The translations under genes were made by a program, and so were the position numbers. Positions 1 to 14,390 of a stretch of 64,000 bases of DNA are shown here, one piece after another. The notes beneath the pieces are model-generated. The model was not told where the DNA came from and did no database searches. It worked only from the letters and a program-made list of their open reading frames with translations. Source of the stretch: Paralvinella palmiformis (taxonomy: Eukaryota; Annelida; Polychaeta; Terebellida; Alvinellidae). Each line of letters starts with the position of its first letter. Positions within the stretch are counted from its first letter, which is position 1. The stretch lies in NCBI GenBank assembly GCA_025642065.1, contig JAODUP010000153.1, positions 399,501 to 463,500 on the forward strand, in the 5' to 3' direction.

Positions 1-728
1 GTGAGATATATAAAATGATTTTGGTCTTACATCTTGTGCCATGTTAATTTTGTTATGGGATTATATGAATATGTGTCCAAATATCAATTACATAGATCAC
101 AGACTTATTAATGGGATGTTTATGACTATTGGGGGGGGGGGGAGAGGGTCTGGATTGTGGCCGAAATTGGGCCATGGATTGGATGATCCTGAACTTTGAC
201 TGAAGATCTAGGGCCAGACATTTGGAGAGAAGTTCACTGGTCAAAACCCCGGATTGACCTTATTGGTGAAATATTTAATATTGCATTCAAAAATAATAAT
301 TAAAAGTCACAAATAATAATTAAAAATTGCTTTTAATGTGTGTGAACACTTTGGTGTTTACAATATGCATGCGCAGGTTCCCATGTGGTGTGTGTGTGTG
401 TGGGGGGGGGGGTAACTGTGATGACTTGGATCTGTGATTGTGTGTGTGTGTGTGTGTGTGTGTAAATTCATGCCCACATTCACTTTTGTCTAATATGTTT
501 ACAATATGATATAAGGATGTTTAATTTCAGGCTGTTGTTGAAATAAACAAATCTCCAGAAAGTAAATTTTGATCAGTAACACCAGAGTCTTTGTTATTTA
601 GTTTTTTAAGATATGGAGTAGATATTGTTCAAAGAGTTCCAAATATAATTATTGTTATTGGTCTTAATCGGGTTGGTAACATTTATTTTGTTATATAAAG
701 AGCAACATCTGTTTGTTTTTCCCTCTAG
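1..728 (+). other. intron upstream of first recognised exon
   Basis: No exon can be supported. There is a G run near 130-142 and (GT)n tracts near 389-412 and 441-464. The window opens with gtgaga, which looks like a splice donor, but no exon is visible before it. An acceptor at 529-530 with a short open stretch is out of phase with exon 1. Confidence 0.6.
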
Positions 729-884
729 CTGGCATCATGCCTTTAACACCGCTGGTCTCTATCTAGTCTACGTCATGTGTATCACACAAAGTGGGTCAGA
801 GGTCATGATGTCATCCATGATCTTGGTGGAAGTTCCCATTACGGACTTGAAGTTACTTGGTCCGAGTGTTGTACCTGTTGCTGG
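729..884 (+). CDS. exon 1 of window: end of a PKD repeat and start of the next
   Basis: A pyrimidine-rich acceptor (gtttttccctctag) precedes the exon and gtaagt follows it. The first base completes a split codon; the last two bases open one (phase 2 to 2). The peptide HAFNTAGLYLVYVMCITQSG matches the closing strands of a PKD repeat (H-x-F-x3-G-x-Y-x-V). The remainder, ending LKLLGPSVVPVAG, begins the next repeat. The preceding exon is outside the window. Confidence 0.85.
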
Positions 885-916
885 GTAAGTCATCTCTTCA
901 ACAGTCCGGCGGTTAG

Positions 917-948
<32 letters not shown>

Positions 949-2948
949 TAAATAACAACGTAGAGAAAGGATGTTGAGAAGTAGTAATATCCGCATTTTG
1001 TAAAAATACACAATTATCATACCATGACACAATTATTTGCCAACATTTTGTCTGGATTCATTCTTGCGGAATGTTTTTTAAATGAACCTCTTTAAAAATA
1101 TATCCAGATTTGAGTGTTTTGTTTATATGAAAAGACAAAATAATTGCTGTTTGGGGGCCATTTATATAACACGAACACAGACAGGAATCGTGGATGTTAT
1201 GTGTGAGGTTCATTTAATGACATAATCACTGTTATATGTAAACTAGCCCGCAACCAGTGCTGTTAAAAGGCCTCTTGTACTGTACTGGAAATGTAGTCGT
1301 TCTAATTTTTGGATGTGTGAAATATTTTGCACAGAACTTTTTTTTCACTTCAGAATTAGTATCAAGCACAGATGGTTCACTCAGATGTCGGCCGGCACCC
1401 ACATTGTATACACGTGGGGATTACGGAATAACTTTACACATGAGACTACGATTAGCACGGTATAATTCTCCATTTTTCTTTCTCACTCCCGGAATGGATG
1501 GATGCATGTTTTTAACAACTGTGTGAAAATATACAAGGAATCTTGAATAAATCTTCTGGATGCTTCGTCAGGAATATTTTATGGGGAATGACTTTTTTGG
1601 GGTTCTTATATGTAGTAGGCTAAAATATATCCCATTTGTAATGTCTTATCTGTGTGTGTGTATGGGTGTGTGTGTTTACATAATTCCCTGCAACACCCAG
1701 TAACCCCGCTGGAGGCTGTTTTCACCAACTGGCTATTCTCTCCCAATCGACGCAGCTCCTCCGAGATTTCTCCAAAGAGGGCATGTATCCGCTTGCTGTC
1801 ATGGCTAGAAATGCCCTGGGTTCTGCCGCCGCCTATCTTAATGTCACAGTTCAACGACGAATAGAGTTCCTCCGTGTGGCTGTGTCACCCACGGTGATCG
1901 GCCGAGTCATCGATATTATCATAACGATTGGTGGGGGTCCGGATTTCTTGTTTGCCGTCGATTTTGGTGATGGAAATGAGACATCCTTATCGACGGTAAA
2001 GGATAACCGCACAGTTGTGCTGGTCGGTGCCACCAGACCTGGATTATATAACTACCGGCTGCGCTACCAATATTGGCAGATCGGAGAACACGAACTGCTA
2101 GTCAATGCCTCAAACCTCGTCTCGTACATGTTGGAGACTCGCGTCGTCACCGTCGACGAAGCCATCACACAGCTGGTGGTGACCTCTAGTGCTGGAGTCC
2201 TCGTGCCAACCAACATGCCGCTTACTGTCACTGCTTCAGTGGCCAGTGGCAATAATCTGACATTTGACTTTGACCTTGGCGAACAACATCTGCTGAATGT
2301 GAAGAAGTGAGTGGCCCTCATTTTCAGTAATCCATAATTTATGTCTGCGGATCAACCTATTCCTCAAATATCCTAATCATAATGAATTAATTAATTGTTT
2401 TATCATGCACAGTGACGATCATAGATGCGTCGTGAAGTATGCATTTTCTGAGCCAGGATGTTATCGGATCAAGGTGTATGTTTCCAATCCATATTACCTG
2501 ATCCCCGTCCAGGGAGAACTTCCATACATTGTTTACGTTGTGGAAACAATGTCTGATCTGGCCTTAGAGAAGAAGCTGCCACAATCATCAAAGAGTGAAT
2601 GTATCCAGTTATATAAGAGGGACTCGGTTAATTACAGTACAGAAGTAATAATATTACAGGCCAGGTGAGTTGTCACGTGACTGATGCCATACATGGTAAT
2701 GTGTAATAATAATAATAATCCTGTAGATGTGTATTAATGATATTTAATATTGTATTAATTTGTATACATGTAATGCAAATGCAGTTGTTGGGAGTGCTGC
2801 TTTATGCCACCTGGTGGAATAATAATAATAATCCTGTAGATTTAATATTATTGATTATGCTATGTATCAGTTAATTAATTTACGGTCATTTAGTAATAAC
2901 AGTTCATGCAATTAAATTAGTTTATGTATGTATTTGTATGCTTGTGTT

Positions 2949-2979
<31 letters not shown>

Positions 2980-5900
2980 GTGTGTGTGTGTATGTGTGTG
3001 TATAATCAATAGTTATAGTACTGTAGGTTTTGATTATGTAATAGAAAACATTTAATGAGTAAGTTTGGGTACCTGTACAATTTGGCATCGTGATGGAATG
3101 GGTGGTGCGTAATATCACAAATGTTTCTTCGCAAGGCTGGTTCAAGAAAGAATTGAAACACTCAAATTATCGTCATATTCTGATTCGGTGGTGCAAGAAG
3201 AGTTTGTTTTGGAAATTAGGTTGCTTTCCAAACTTAATTGGGCATAAGAGATCCTTATCAGACCAAAACATACAACTTAGCAATGTACTCTATTACCCTT
3301 TCCTCAAAGCATTTACCTGACAGTAAAAATTTTATTGTCCCATCACCCTGTCCCTCTTCTTTTGATGTGTCTTGGACTATTTCATTCAGCCTCCTTCGCC
3401 ATTTTTTTACATTTATAATAAGCTGGAAAGGTCAAATGTTGGGGTCAGTAGGAAGTCGGCTTCGGCTACGCTGGGCCTTCAATCTCCAGTGACAATATTA
3501 AGTTATATGATTGCATTATATCTATTGTATGCATGCATATGTAAATCGAAATTGAAAATAAATTCTAGTTCAGTACCCATTTATGGCAGAGTCAACCATT
3601 GGGCAGTGTGAAAATCCAGTAGCCGGCTGGTGGATTCAAACTGAGGACTTAGTCATTTCTAGTCTGTTAGTTTATCACAGATATACATACCGCAGCCTAT
3701 CTGCTCTTTAAAAAACAGATTTACCACATAGTTTATTTGTTGCATCATACAACTGCGTGATGGTTCACCTGCAGCAGGATGAATGTATAACACGGTGGAC
3801 TATAACGTGGGCCCCTTATGGACATGGCCACCTACAACATGTTGGCCCTACTACATTCTTCACATTACACCAAGACCAATATAGAATGTGGTCCACGTTA
3901 TAATACGGTTCATCTGCAAAATATTCCATCTGTTGAATGTTCTACCTACTATAAAGCTCACTAACGATATGGTCCATCTACAGAATAGTCTGTGTGCGGC
4001 CTAGTCCATCTGTACAGTGGTCTATACACAACATAGTCCATCCGCATAATGGTCCACATATAACATCGTCTTCCTACACAATGGTCCGTCTACAACGTGG
4101 TCCACCCAGAAATATAACATAATCCACCTCTATTGTATTCTGCTTGCAATTTATTTCCTTTATAATATGGTCTAACCGCAGTATCATCTATTCAAGACAT
4201 CTACCACCTGTGACATAGCCAACCTACAAAATGGTGAACCTACATCGAAGTCCACATTCATTGTCCATACATTTTACTGGGTGGGGGGGGGAGGGGGGAC
4301 GTTGCTTAAGACAATAACATCCTGTTTTCTTTTGATAAAATATTTCGTTCCAGATTGATCGTGTGAGCAATATTTTATTCGCGCATTTGACTTTCCATCC
4401 GCAGTTTGGCAACCGGCAGCAATGTGACATTCGAATTTGATTTTGGCGATGGCACGCTGGTCAATATAACGGGTCAGCATTCGCTGGATCCGACGAAGAC
4501 GCGGATGCTCGCCGAAAAGAGCCACATCTATCGCGGCGTCGGAGAGTTTATGGTCGCCGTCAGAGCGCTGAACCCACTCGGAACGCTGACCCACGCCCTC
4601 CCGAAGAATCTCTGCGTACAAGTCAAACCGAGCGGCATACAGCTGGATCAGAAGATCTACAAGACATTATATGGCAACGAGACTCGCTTCAGTGTCACCT
4701 TCAAGGCTGGAACATCGCTGGAATTTGATTGGAATCTCGGCGATGGGACGATCCTGACGCAGGCCAGTAAGTGATTCTGGGCGTTTGTTTCCGTTGTGGT
4801 GTATCGTGTTTATCTGAAATGTCAATCTTCATCGTCTACAGTGATGGTTTAGATGTTACCATTTGTGTATGTATATATGTGTGTCTGTTCGTGTGTGTGT
4901 CTGTTTGTGTGTGTGTCTGTTTGTGTGTGTCTGTTTGTGTGTGTTTCTTGGTGAGGTATGTTTCTTTCTATATGTTGGTTTCTGGCATTTGTTCATGCTT
5001 GATGTAAGTGTGATGTATATATGTGTGCACGGTGTGTGTGTGTGTTTGCACGTGAGTGTGTGTGCGTGTATAATAGTTCTCGCTGTGATATGTTCCTTTC
5101 ATTAGTATATGTTGGGTTTTGGTCTTTGTCCATGCTTGATGAAGTGTGATGTGTGTGTGTGTGTGTGCGTACGAGTGCGCGCGTGTGTGTTATGTTTCTC
5201 TCTCATTGTAGCATGTTGATTTCTGGTTTTGGTCCATGCTTCATGTAAGTGTGAATGTGTGTGTGTGTAGTGTATAGGGTGGGGGTAGATGATTGGTGCG
5301 TGTTCCTGATATGCGCGTGTCTTCCTGATGTGTGTGTATTTGTCTGCGACTTCACGAAAAATCTAACAAGTAAATTTCACGTCATAAGGCACATAGGCTG
5401 ATGATATTCACAGCTATTTTATAGCAACACATTTACTATTAGTGAGCTTGCATGGTTGCTAGCAATCCTCATTATCAGAGGAGCAATCAACATTACAGCA
5501 TTGCCTTATGATAGGAGTTATCCTTGTTCGACGTTTCACGACTTAAACGTTCTCTAATTCCTTGCTGATTCTTCATATTATATCTTCATTTCCACCAAGA
5601 TCCTTGTCGGATTTTCTGAGAACTCTTCTCTAATAAATTTGTTTCCGGTGGAATTGCTGGCCGATTTGCTTTCATCTGAATGGGAGTTAAAATGGAAATG
5701 ATGTCGAGATTAGGCAGATTATTTCACGTTCGTTTCAATTATGAGATTGTGTACTGACTGTTTTAATCATGCGGGGTTTTTTTTTTTGGCACCAATTCGA
5801 TGTCTTTTACGATAACAGCGTGTTTTAAAGGCGAATTAAGAGTAATAACGTTTTGTTATCATATTTCATTCTCCACCTGTGCATTCCATCACTAGCAGCC

Positions 5901-8900
5901 TGCTTCGGCTCGGTGATATTTTGTGGACGAGCCATCAAATCCACGGTAACCTATTTCATCCGATCCAGCATCCATTTTACAGCTGGGTCGAACGAGCACC
6001 GAGCAGGCGAAATAGCCAGATGCAGGATTCGGACCGCCATACCTTAAGCATTCTAGCCCACTACTCGAACCAGCGATTCTTCACACACCTCGACGTGTGA
6101 TTGTCAATGAAATATGTTATGATGTTTGTTTGTTTGTTTCAGTTTCAGAGATCACCCACAGGTACACACGTCCCAACAGGTATGACGTTGTCGTTACTGC
6201 GAAGAATCGGGTTGGATTTGAAGTGGCTAATGCCACTGTATTTGTACAGCCAATAATCCGAGGTGAGAGCATCAATTTATGTTGTGCGTGCGTGTGTGAT
6301 ACCAGCTGTGATATTCCAGCCGTAGAACGTTTTCCCACAGTCTAATCTACAAACGAACTGTGCCATTTATGCCGAGTAATGTTTTATTTATGATATTTGT
6401 AATTAAGCCTGAGCAGTATTAGCTTGTCTGTTGTCTCTGTACGTGTACAGTCCGAATCTTCGCGTCACGGATGCAAATATATGCTAGTAATGTACCATTA
6501 TAATATGCAATTAATATTCATAAATAAGCCGTAAAGATTGTGTATCAGCTGGATCAGTTAATCTGCAGCGGGACTCGTTCACTTCGTAATTAATTACGAG
6601 CGTCCTACGAATCCCGGAAGATGGTGGTCGAATGCGGCAATACGTGGATGTATATGTATACCCTCTTTCATAATTATAACCCGATACTGTTATAGCACGG
6701 CGCACATTACGTAGCACTCAAACTGCATTATAACAAAGGATCATCGCGCTATTATATTGATGGCAGTCCGTTCTTCCACTATCTGTTTATCGAGAACGAG
6801 CATCATTATTTCGTCGGGCCGCTTTATCATCCGGCCCTGATCCAGGTAATGGACGCTAGGATAACCATTCCGGAGAGCTGGATACTGTGCCGGTTTAATG
6901 GCGGACGTTATTCAGCCGTTGTTGTGTTGGTATGTCGTCCGTTTTGGGTATAGCAGCCGGTGTTACCATGAATCCAATTACGTCATTTTTCTGCCGGCCA
7001 TCTTTTACAATTCGTCCATTCGTGAAATTTATCTTGGAAGTATCGTCTGCCGGAAAGGCCGATGAGAGGTTTATTTATGCCCGCTTCGTGCGGCAGTGCA
7101 TTTTTTTTGCATTCAGCTCTCCAGCTTTCATTGGCTATTCTTTTATTCGCCTTTAAGTCGGATGCATAGCTGCACGTTTCGTTTTTTCCATTTGTTTTTA
7201 TATCGCCCTTTGGTGCATACGTAATGGTCTCGATATCTCGGCGTTACATACGCCGCCTGACCTTTTCGCCGAGTGCACGTCGTAAACGTTTTAGCATTTC
7301 TCCACGTCCAGAAGGATTGCGGGGTTACAGGTTAGCCCGAAGTGTCCGCCATTCCAACCCAATTTTGATGCAATTAAGCGCCACGCACTCAGCGCTCGGA
7401 GCGCGCGAGTGCCGAGTGGACGGTGCGAGTGGGCGGCGGCAGCCGAGTTCCATTTCTGAGAATATTCCGCGCGATCGTCGCGAGAAGAGAAGTTGGCCAT
7501 TTTTTCCTCGTCACAAGATCCCCATAATGTCATTATGGCTGTTACATTGCCATCAGTCACCGCCAGGGGATCTCTGCTCGCTGTTGCTGGATCGTTGCAC
7601 AGCAAATTGATTTCTCGGTGTTGGCTTTTCATCAGTTTGCTGTCTATGCTGTTTATTGTACAATTAATATACACGGCTGCTTTTGACATTCGTCGCTCTC
7701 GTTTTGCAATGTTCCCGTCATATTTGGACCTGATTTGCTAAGGAGCTACACCTAAGTAACGCAAACACTTCCAATTTACCAAGTATACAGAGACAAGAAA
7801 CGACGTGATAATTTGTTTGCTGACAACAGTTATAATTGAGTTTGGGGCTCACAGGACAGTATAGTACAACTGGCGTGCAGGATTATGTAGGTACCATGAT
7901 TTAGATGAGCAAATTTTAAGAATGTATCAACGTCCTGACTAGTAAGTTTAACGCTGGTTCAACGAATTAGTCCGGAGCATGGATCCTGACAGCCTAACTA
8001 GTCTGTACAGTTGGTAAAAATCACGGATAAATGTTGGTGGTGTTGATCGTAGAACCATGAATGTTTGAGTGGGTCAGACAGTGAGTGAGAGGTTCGTTTT
8101 GGCCTCGGAACTGCTCACACCAATGGGTGACTTTCTGGGGAAACATCGACAAGTCCGATTTGAACCTACGACCTTTGCAGTGCAGCGCTTTAGCTACTTT
8201 ACTATTGAAGCACACTCGCCCTTTTAAAGTGTGAGACTGAATCATGTACAGTGATCTCTGCTGTATATTGGTGTGTTTGGACATCTATACAGCGGGCGGG
8301 GGGGGGGGTTAAGGGGAAACCCTGGTTTAATACATTCCTTGTGTGTGTGTGTGTGTGTCGCCAATTAATTATGCAGCTGAGTTCTGTACTCTCTACAGCT
8401 GGTTTGTCAGAGGTAGGACAATGTTACATAACAAAGATATTGTTGTAGGCCAGCTGACAAGTGATGGTTACCTAATTCAACATCTTTCACGTCTCCACTT
8501 ATTAATTAATCTTATCTAGGAGCTTTAATCTCCATAGCTGAACTGGTGCATTGTTGGCTATAAACTTCAAAACAACAAATCCGGGACCCTAAGTTACGTC
8601 TGAAGGATATTTCATCTTTAATTTTGTTTGGAGAACACTCAGCACATTTAGCCTGCCATGTGTACTGAATTTACCATAAAACAACAGCATTTTACATTTA
8701 TATGTATTATTGTTCTGTCTTTTGTCAGCATTCCCATATTATCTCAGCTACCTGAGGAGTATGCCGTACACGACCCATCAGAGGATGGATCTCTCCCCCA
8801 AACAATATCTTTTACTAGATACTTATTTTAAATTATGTGGATTTTTTGTGATTTAGTCGGGTCTTAAGGTACTGGCATGGAAATCACGATTGGTGAATAT

Positions 8901-9374
8901 AACCTCTGGACAATTCATCAGGGTTATCTGTCTAGAATGACAACGTTTTCATAATGAGACATTTAATGTCTGATCAGTCCCTGGTTAAAACTAGCTTTCA
9001 TCCACCAATCACAGAGTAGTTGTAGTAGTAATAGTAATAGTTGTTGTAGCAGCAGTAGTAGTAGTAGTAGTAGCAGCATTAGAGGTAGTAGTAGTGGTAG
9101 TGTTGGTGGTGGTAGTAGTAATAGTAGTAGTGGTAGCATTAGAGAGAGCAGTAGTTTTAGCAGCAATATAGGTTGTTCTATTACTAGTAGTATAGGCTTT
9201 AGTTGTTGTAGTGAAGGGTGGTACTACTACTAGTAATAGTAGTAGTAACATTAAAAAAAGGAAAAAATGTAATTGAAAGTTGACTTTTTTAATTTGTTAA
9301 ATTCTCATTCTCTAACGTTGATTTCCATCTTCAATCACCATAAAACACTTTCAAGACATTGGCTTTATTTTCTG

Positions 9375-9405
<31 letters not shown>

Positions 9406-9904
9406 TGCACACACACACACACAAGCACACGAACGAGCGCATACTCGATCTATTTCCATCCTTAACACGTGCTTTATATGCTTGAGATAAATTAATAAGT
9501 AGGAATGACCCACCGATTCCTTCCCAGTTTGTTTCTGTATTAAGACGGAGCTGCAGCCTCTCGTTTCTTGTGTAAACAGAAAATGTTAGGTTTCTCCTTA
9601 TCTAGTACCAAGCCATGTCAGGCCAATATGGCTCAATGTTGATGAGTTGGAATCTGATAGCTAATGGTCAAAGTTTAACACTGGGATGGTGTTTGTTCAG
9701 GGATTTCTCTATTAGCTGATGGCTAATGGGCAATAGATAAGACTGGGAAGGTGAATAAAGGTCATTGGTGATTGGCCAGCCGGTTGAATAATGGATGAAG
9801 TTGTGATGCAAATATATCAATCATGAATGAGTTTATTATTAGTTATTAATGATGCACATAATTTTGGGATATTCTGAACATTGTTACCTACCAATTTCAG
9901 TGTA

Positions 9905-9941
<37 letters not shown>

Positions 9942-12900
9942 TAATAATGATTATAATGTATATTTAATAGGGCGTGTGTGCATGGATGGATTGTTTGTGT
10001 GCGTGCGCGCTTCCAAGATGGATGGGTGGATTGATCGAAGGATGGGATGGATGGACCCATGGACGGATGAATCGACACACAGAGAGATAGATATGGAGAA
10101 CATTTCTGGCCCGACCAACATCTCATTTTCTGCTAATCTCGAAAGATCACACCAAAACCCGTGTTAATTGCTTTTCTTACAAAATACTTTCGATGCGATC
10201 GTATTTCTTTTCCTAGTTCGTCCGATAGCTCGGTAACTGCGTCAGAAAGGACCAATTTCCTGGAAGAATTCGATATTGGATTGTCCCATATTAAAAGGCA
10301 CATTGTTCTCAACTCCGGTCCCGAATTTGATAGCTCTCCACTTTGAAGAAAACGCATTTGAGCCACATTGTCCGTGGTACAGCCTAGCACGTGTATAAAT
10401 AGCATCTGCAATACGTGTAAAGGTCACGTCACCTGACTGCCGTTCAGCGAAATAAGTTATTCAAACATCTGATATGTTAACAACTCTCTGAGGATTTAAA
10501 ATACTCTGCCAGTGAGCCGAGCTTTAGGCCATTTCTGCGCTTCTAGTTTTACCGGCTTGGAACGCTCTTCGTGATAAACACGAAACCGTAAATACAGATT
10601 CACGTCCCTCAAAGCTGTGGATGAATGTCTGGCTGAGGTGATTGATAGTTTGTGTGTTGAGGATGCGCGCCATGCTCCGCTATGGTTTGTAAGCATCTGT
10701 AGGAACTCGCTGTGCTGAGGTTATAGGCATCAGACACGGAGACATAGTGGTAAAGAGGAAGCCAAAATAAATTATATTGTGCTATATGTAGGATTGTGTT
10801 TTAATAATATTAATAATAGTATTATTGGTACAGTAGGTTTTGTATTCTAGCTTCAGTTTCAATATTATCACTGTACTGTTTACAAAAACATTTTTAGGAC
10901 AATTTTCATCTGGATCACATTCCAGACATTGTGTACATTTTGTGTATCATCATCAGCATAATCATCATTATCAACAACACCATCACCACCATCAGCATCA
11001 TCATCAGCATTGTCAAACACCACCTCATCATTATCTCAATGACACTCAATACTAAATGACTTTAAAGCCAATGAGATAAACAGGATGGTATGAACAGCAA
11101 CATCCTGAAATTGAATAAGGAAAAGACAAAATTCATTGTTTTCCCATCTAAGCAACATGTGAAAAAAAAACCCTGAGAATCTTCACATTAAGGTAGGATT
11201 CAGTTATATAAATCCTTCCATATCTGCGAGAAATCTTGGGTTTATATTGGATAATACTCCAGGAATGGAGAAGCAGGTGAATTCTATATATAAGTCCTGT
11301 TATTATCCAATAAGAAATATAGGACTTATCGAAAGTACATAAATGATGAGACACGCAATACTTTAGTCCAAGCCCTTATTATTTTTGGACCGGACTATGG
11401 CAATGCATTGTTATATAATATCCCCCTATATCTTACAAACTGCCTACAGCGAGTGCAGAACTGTTCTGCACTCTGGTGATGTGCACTGGCAAAAGGGAAC
11501 ATATAACACCAGTTTTGTTCCAGCTGTACTACTGGCTTCCTGTACGTTTCAGATCACTGTACAATATCTGGTTTCACACATTCAGAGTACGGGAGTGGAA
11601 CAGCACCGCTGGCTGTATCTAAGCGATCTGATCCCAAAGTATATACCAGTGAGACTGCTGAGATCTGAGTCTTGTTGACTTTATCTGAAACACAGACAAC
11701 AATGTACAGAGAGAATCTCTCTGAGCATCATGTACTGTGGAACAAGTTGCCAAAACATATTAGACTTGGACCAAATAAAACAAATTATTTTGTGACGTTC
11801 GGGGAAAACTCATTTATTTAAATTGGCTTATTTATACTAAAAGAACCGGTTTATTTATGTATAAAATTTGTTTATGCTATGTGAGCTCAAAACATGTTTT
11901 AATTGTGTTTTAAATGTAAAGCATCTAAGAGCAATTCAAGTCGAATAAGGCAATATATAAAATATTATTATTATTTATCATTGTTGAGATAGGAAATGGT
12001 ATCCTGTTTTGCTAAAATTGGCCTATTGCCAAATAATTATAATAATAATAATTTAATTTTAAATTATTACTGTTATTAGAGTCCAAATACAGGATCGCTC
12101 TTCTAAGGAGTTTTGCTCGGTTTATTTATTATCAGTGATCTAAGACATGTTCATATTGGTTAATCCTGACCATAATCTAAGGACATTATTCACTTCGCTT
12201 CCCTCTCCTCCTTGATATATGGGTCTATGATCTGCACCTGGAGGAACTCCCCAGGGAGTATATTTTTTCTAGCAGCCAATCACAGATGCATATTACGGAC
12301 AATAATCTGTCACCATCTAGCCAAGCGACCCGTTCGTGGCTACGTCGGCCATTAGCTGGTTTCTGGCTATGTAGAAGGACGACTTTGATGATGCAGGGAT
12401 AGAGTATTGCAATGTAAAAATCCACATCGAACTTACGTTACCTGTATTTTGTGCGATATTAATTAAGCATTAATGACATAAGACTGTTGCAAGCCAAAAA
12501 CTAGATCAACCGAAAAACTGGGTTAAAAATGTATAATTTGATGTAAAACATTAAAACAGTATGATTACATCAATTGAATTGGTGATGAGGTTATGAAACA
12601 AGGTTGACATTAGTTTTCATCATCATAGGGCGCCTCCACGGCCTAGTGGTAGCGCGCTGGACCACAGATCACTACCACCAGTGTTCGAATCTCGGTGTGG
12701 GCACATCGGACGGTTGTTTCACCTTCGACTTCGCTTCATTACGTTCGGAGGCCGCTCAGCCCATTTAGCCTACCATGCACACAAAAGTGGCGGTAAAGCA
12801 CCAATCATCATCATCATCTTTTCATCGTCGCATATTTCATTTCTACCAATAACACTTGTACGTGAAACACTTATGAAAAGTCATCATTCATCTTTTCTGA

Positions 12901-14352
12901 CGTCCGTGTCGAATATAGAGCTTGTTTTTATTACTGCCCCATTATTGTACGAATCTAGTTATGGCATTTTGTTTACATTTGAGGTGTCTTTGTTGTTTTT
13001 CTTTCATACTGCCAGAGACAGTTTTTAAACTGGATTGTTATCTTTAGCTAATGTAGCCAAATATTGTGAGCTATTGTTAAACAGTTATTAATTTTGTTAG
13101 TTTTCATACTATTTAGCCAAATATTTGATGAATATCTTTATAGCAGGGTTCGTGCAGGTCCTTGAAAACCTGGAAAATCCTGGAATTTTAAAATTTGGAT
13201 TCCAGGACTGGAAAGTCCTGGAATTTTTGTAGAGGTCCTTGAAAGTCTTGGAATTTGGACGTATAGATCTATATTTCTAATCATAAGCGTACAGGAATTC
13301 AGTCGTTACACTTCTTCCTAAAGATTGGTGTATCTTTGCATGTTAAAAGTTCGTGAATTCATTGAAAAGGTCCTTGAATTTGACATTGGAAGGTTCTGGA
13401 ATCTGAGGTGTCAAAATGTGCATGAACTCTATTATAATAATAATAATAATAATATTAAACACAAATGACATTGGGTTACTTGCTATTTAATATACTCTAG
13501 ATCAGTTTAACTTGGTGACAGGAAAAATTTGTGAATTCATCTTTTTGGATATATTGGTGACAGGAAAAGATGGCGAATTTTGGTCTGCCAGAAAAGTAGA
13601 TTTTTGGGGGGATTTTCTAGGCAATCAGTGAAAACCAAATTTCAAAGCGCACCATTATTCACCAGCTATAAGCAGATTTGAAGCAGATTAGTTCATTTGC
13701 CTATAGGTAATGAGTAATTCAATTCAAAGCAGATCTGAACTAATAATTAACAGACCATTGCCGAGATCGGATGATAGCAGAAGCAATTGATATGCAAGCT
13801 GAAGACAAATTGCAATTAATATGAGGAAACGGTTACATCAGACTTTATATCAGGAGGTGTAAAATGTTGTACTGTTCTTAGCCGTGTTAATAAAATCAAA
13901 TAGGGCATGTTGTGCTGAACGTTTCTGACTAAATGTACAATATGTGAAATACCTGTTCTGTTGCATATATGATTATTGAATAAATAATTACTTATGTTCA
14001 TTGTGTTAGTCAAAATCGTGCTCCCAGAGCATCGTACGAAGTTCTGTACAACACGATATTTTCGACATTATTTCATGTTCGCTGAATTAAACTGATTGAA
14101 AATTTAAATAAATTATTTATAACTGCTCGTTGAAACTTATTATCTTCATTTTGTGTTCCGTATATATTTAGATGTTGATGTTAGCCACATACAGAACTTT
14201 ACATTGAAATGCAAATTGACTACATGAATTGTAATATAATATTTTTTTGTGGCAAACTGCTCAAGAATTTGTTTGATCTGAATTGGTGGTTCCAGTCCTG
14301 TTTTTCTTATTGGTTTAGGGCAATTAACCTGTGACATTTGGAGGAATGTTTG

Positions 14353-14390
<38 letters not shown>

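Noticed and set aside
531..561. Possible 31-bp exon after ttaatttcag (AVVEINKSPE)
   Set aside because: It ends in phase 1 whereas exon 1 needs phase 2, and the other frames contain stops.
11385..11678. 97-codon + frame
   Set aside because: It is a shifted frame across the decayed LINE; the RT-like peptides read in other frames.
12640..12700. tRNA gene candidate from boxes A and B
   Set aside because: No acceptor stem pairing; the sequence continues into a SINE body with a tail.
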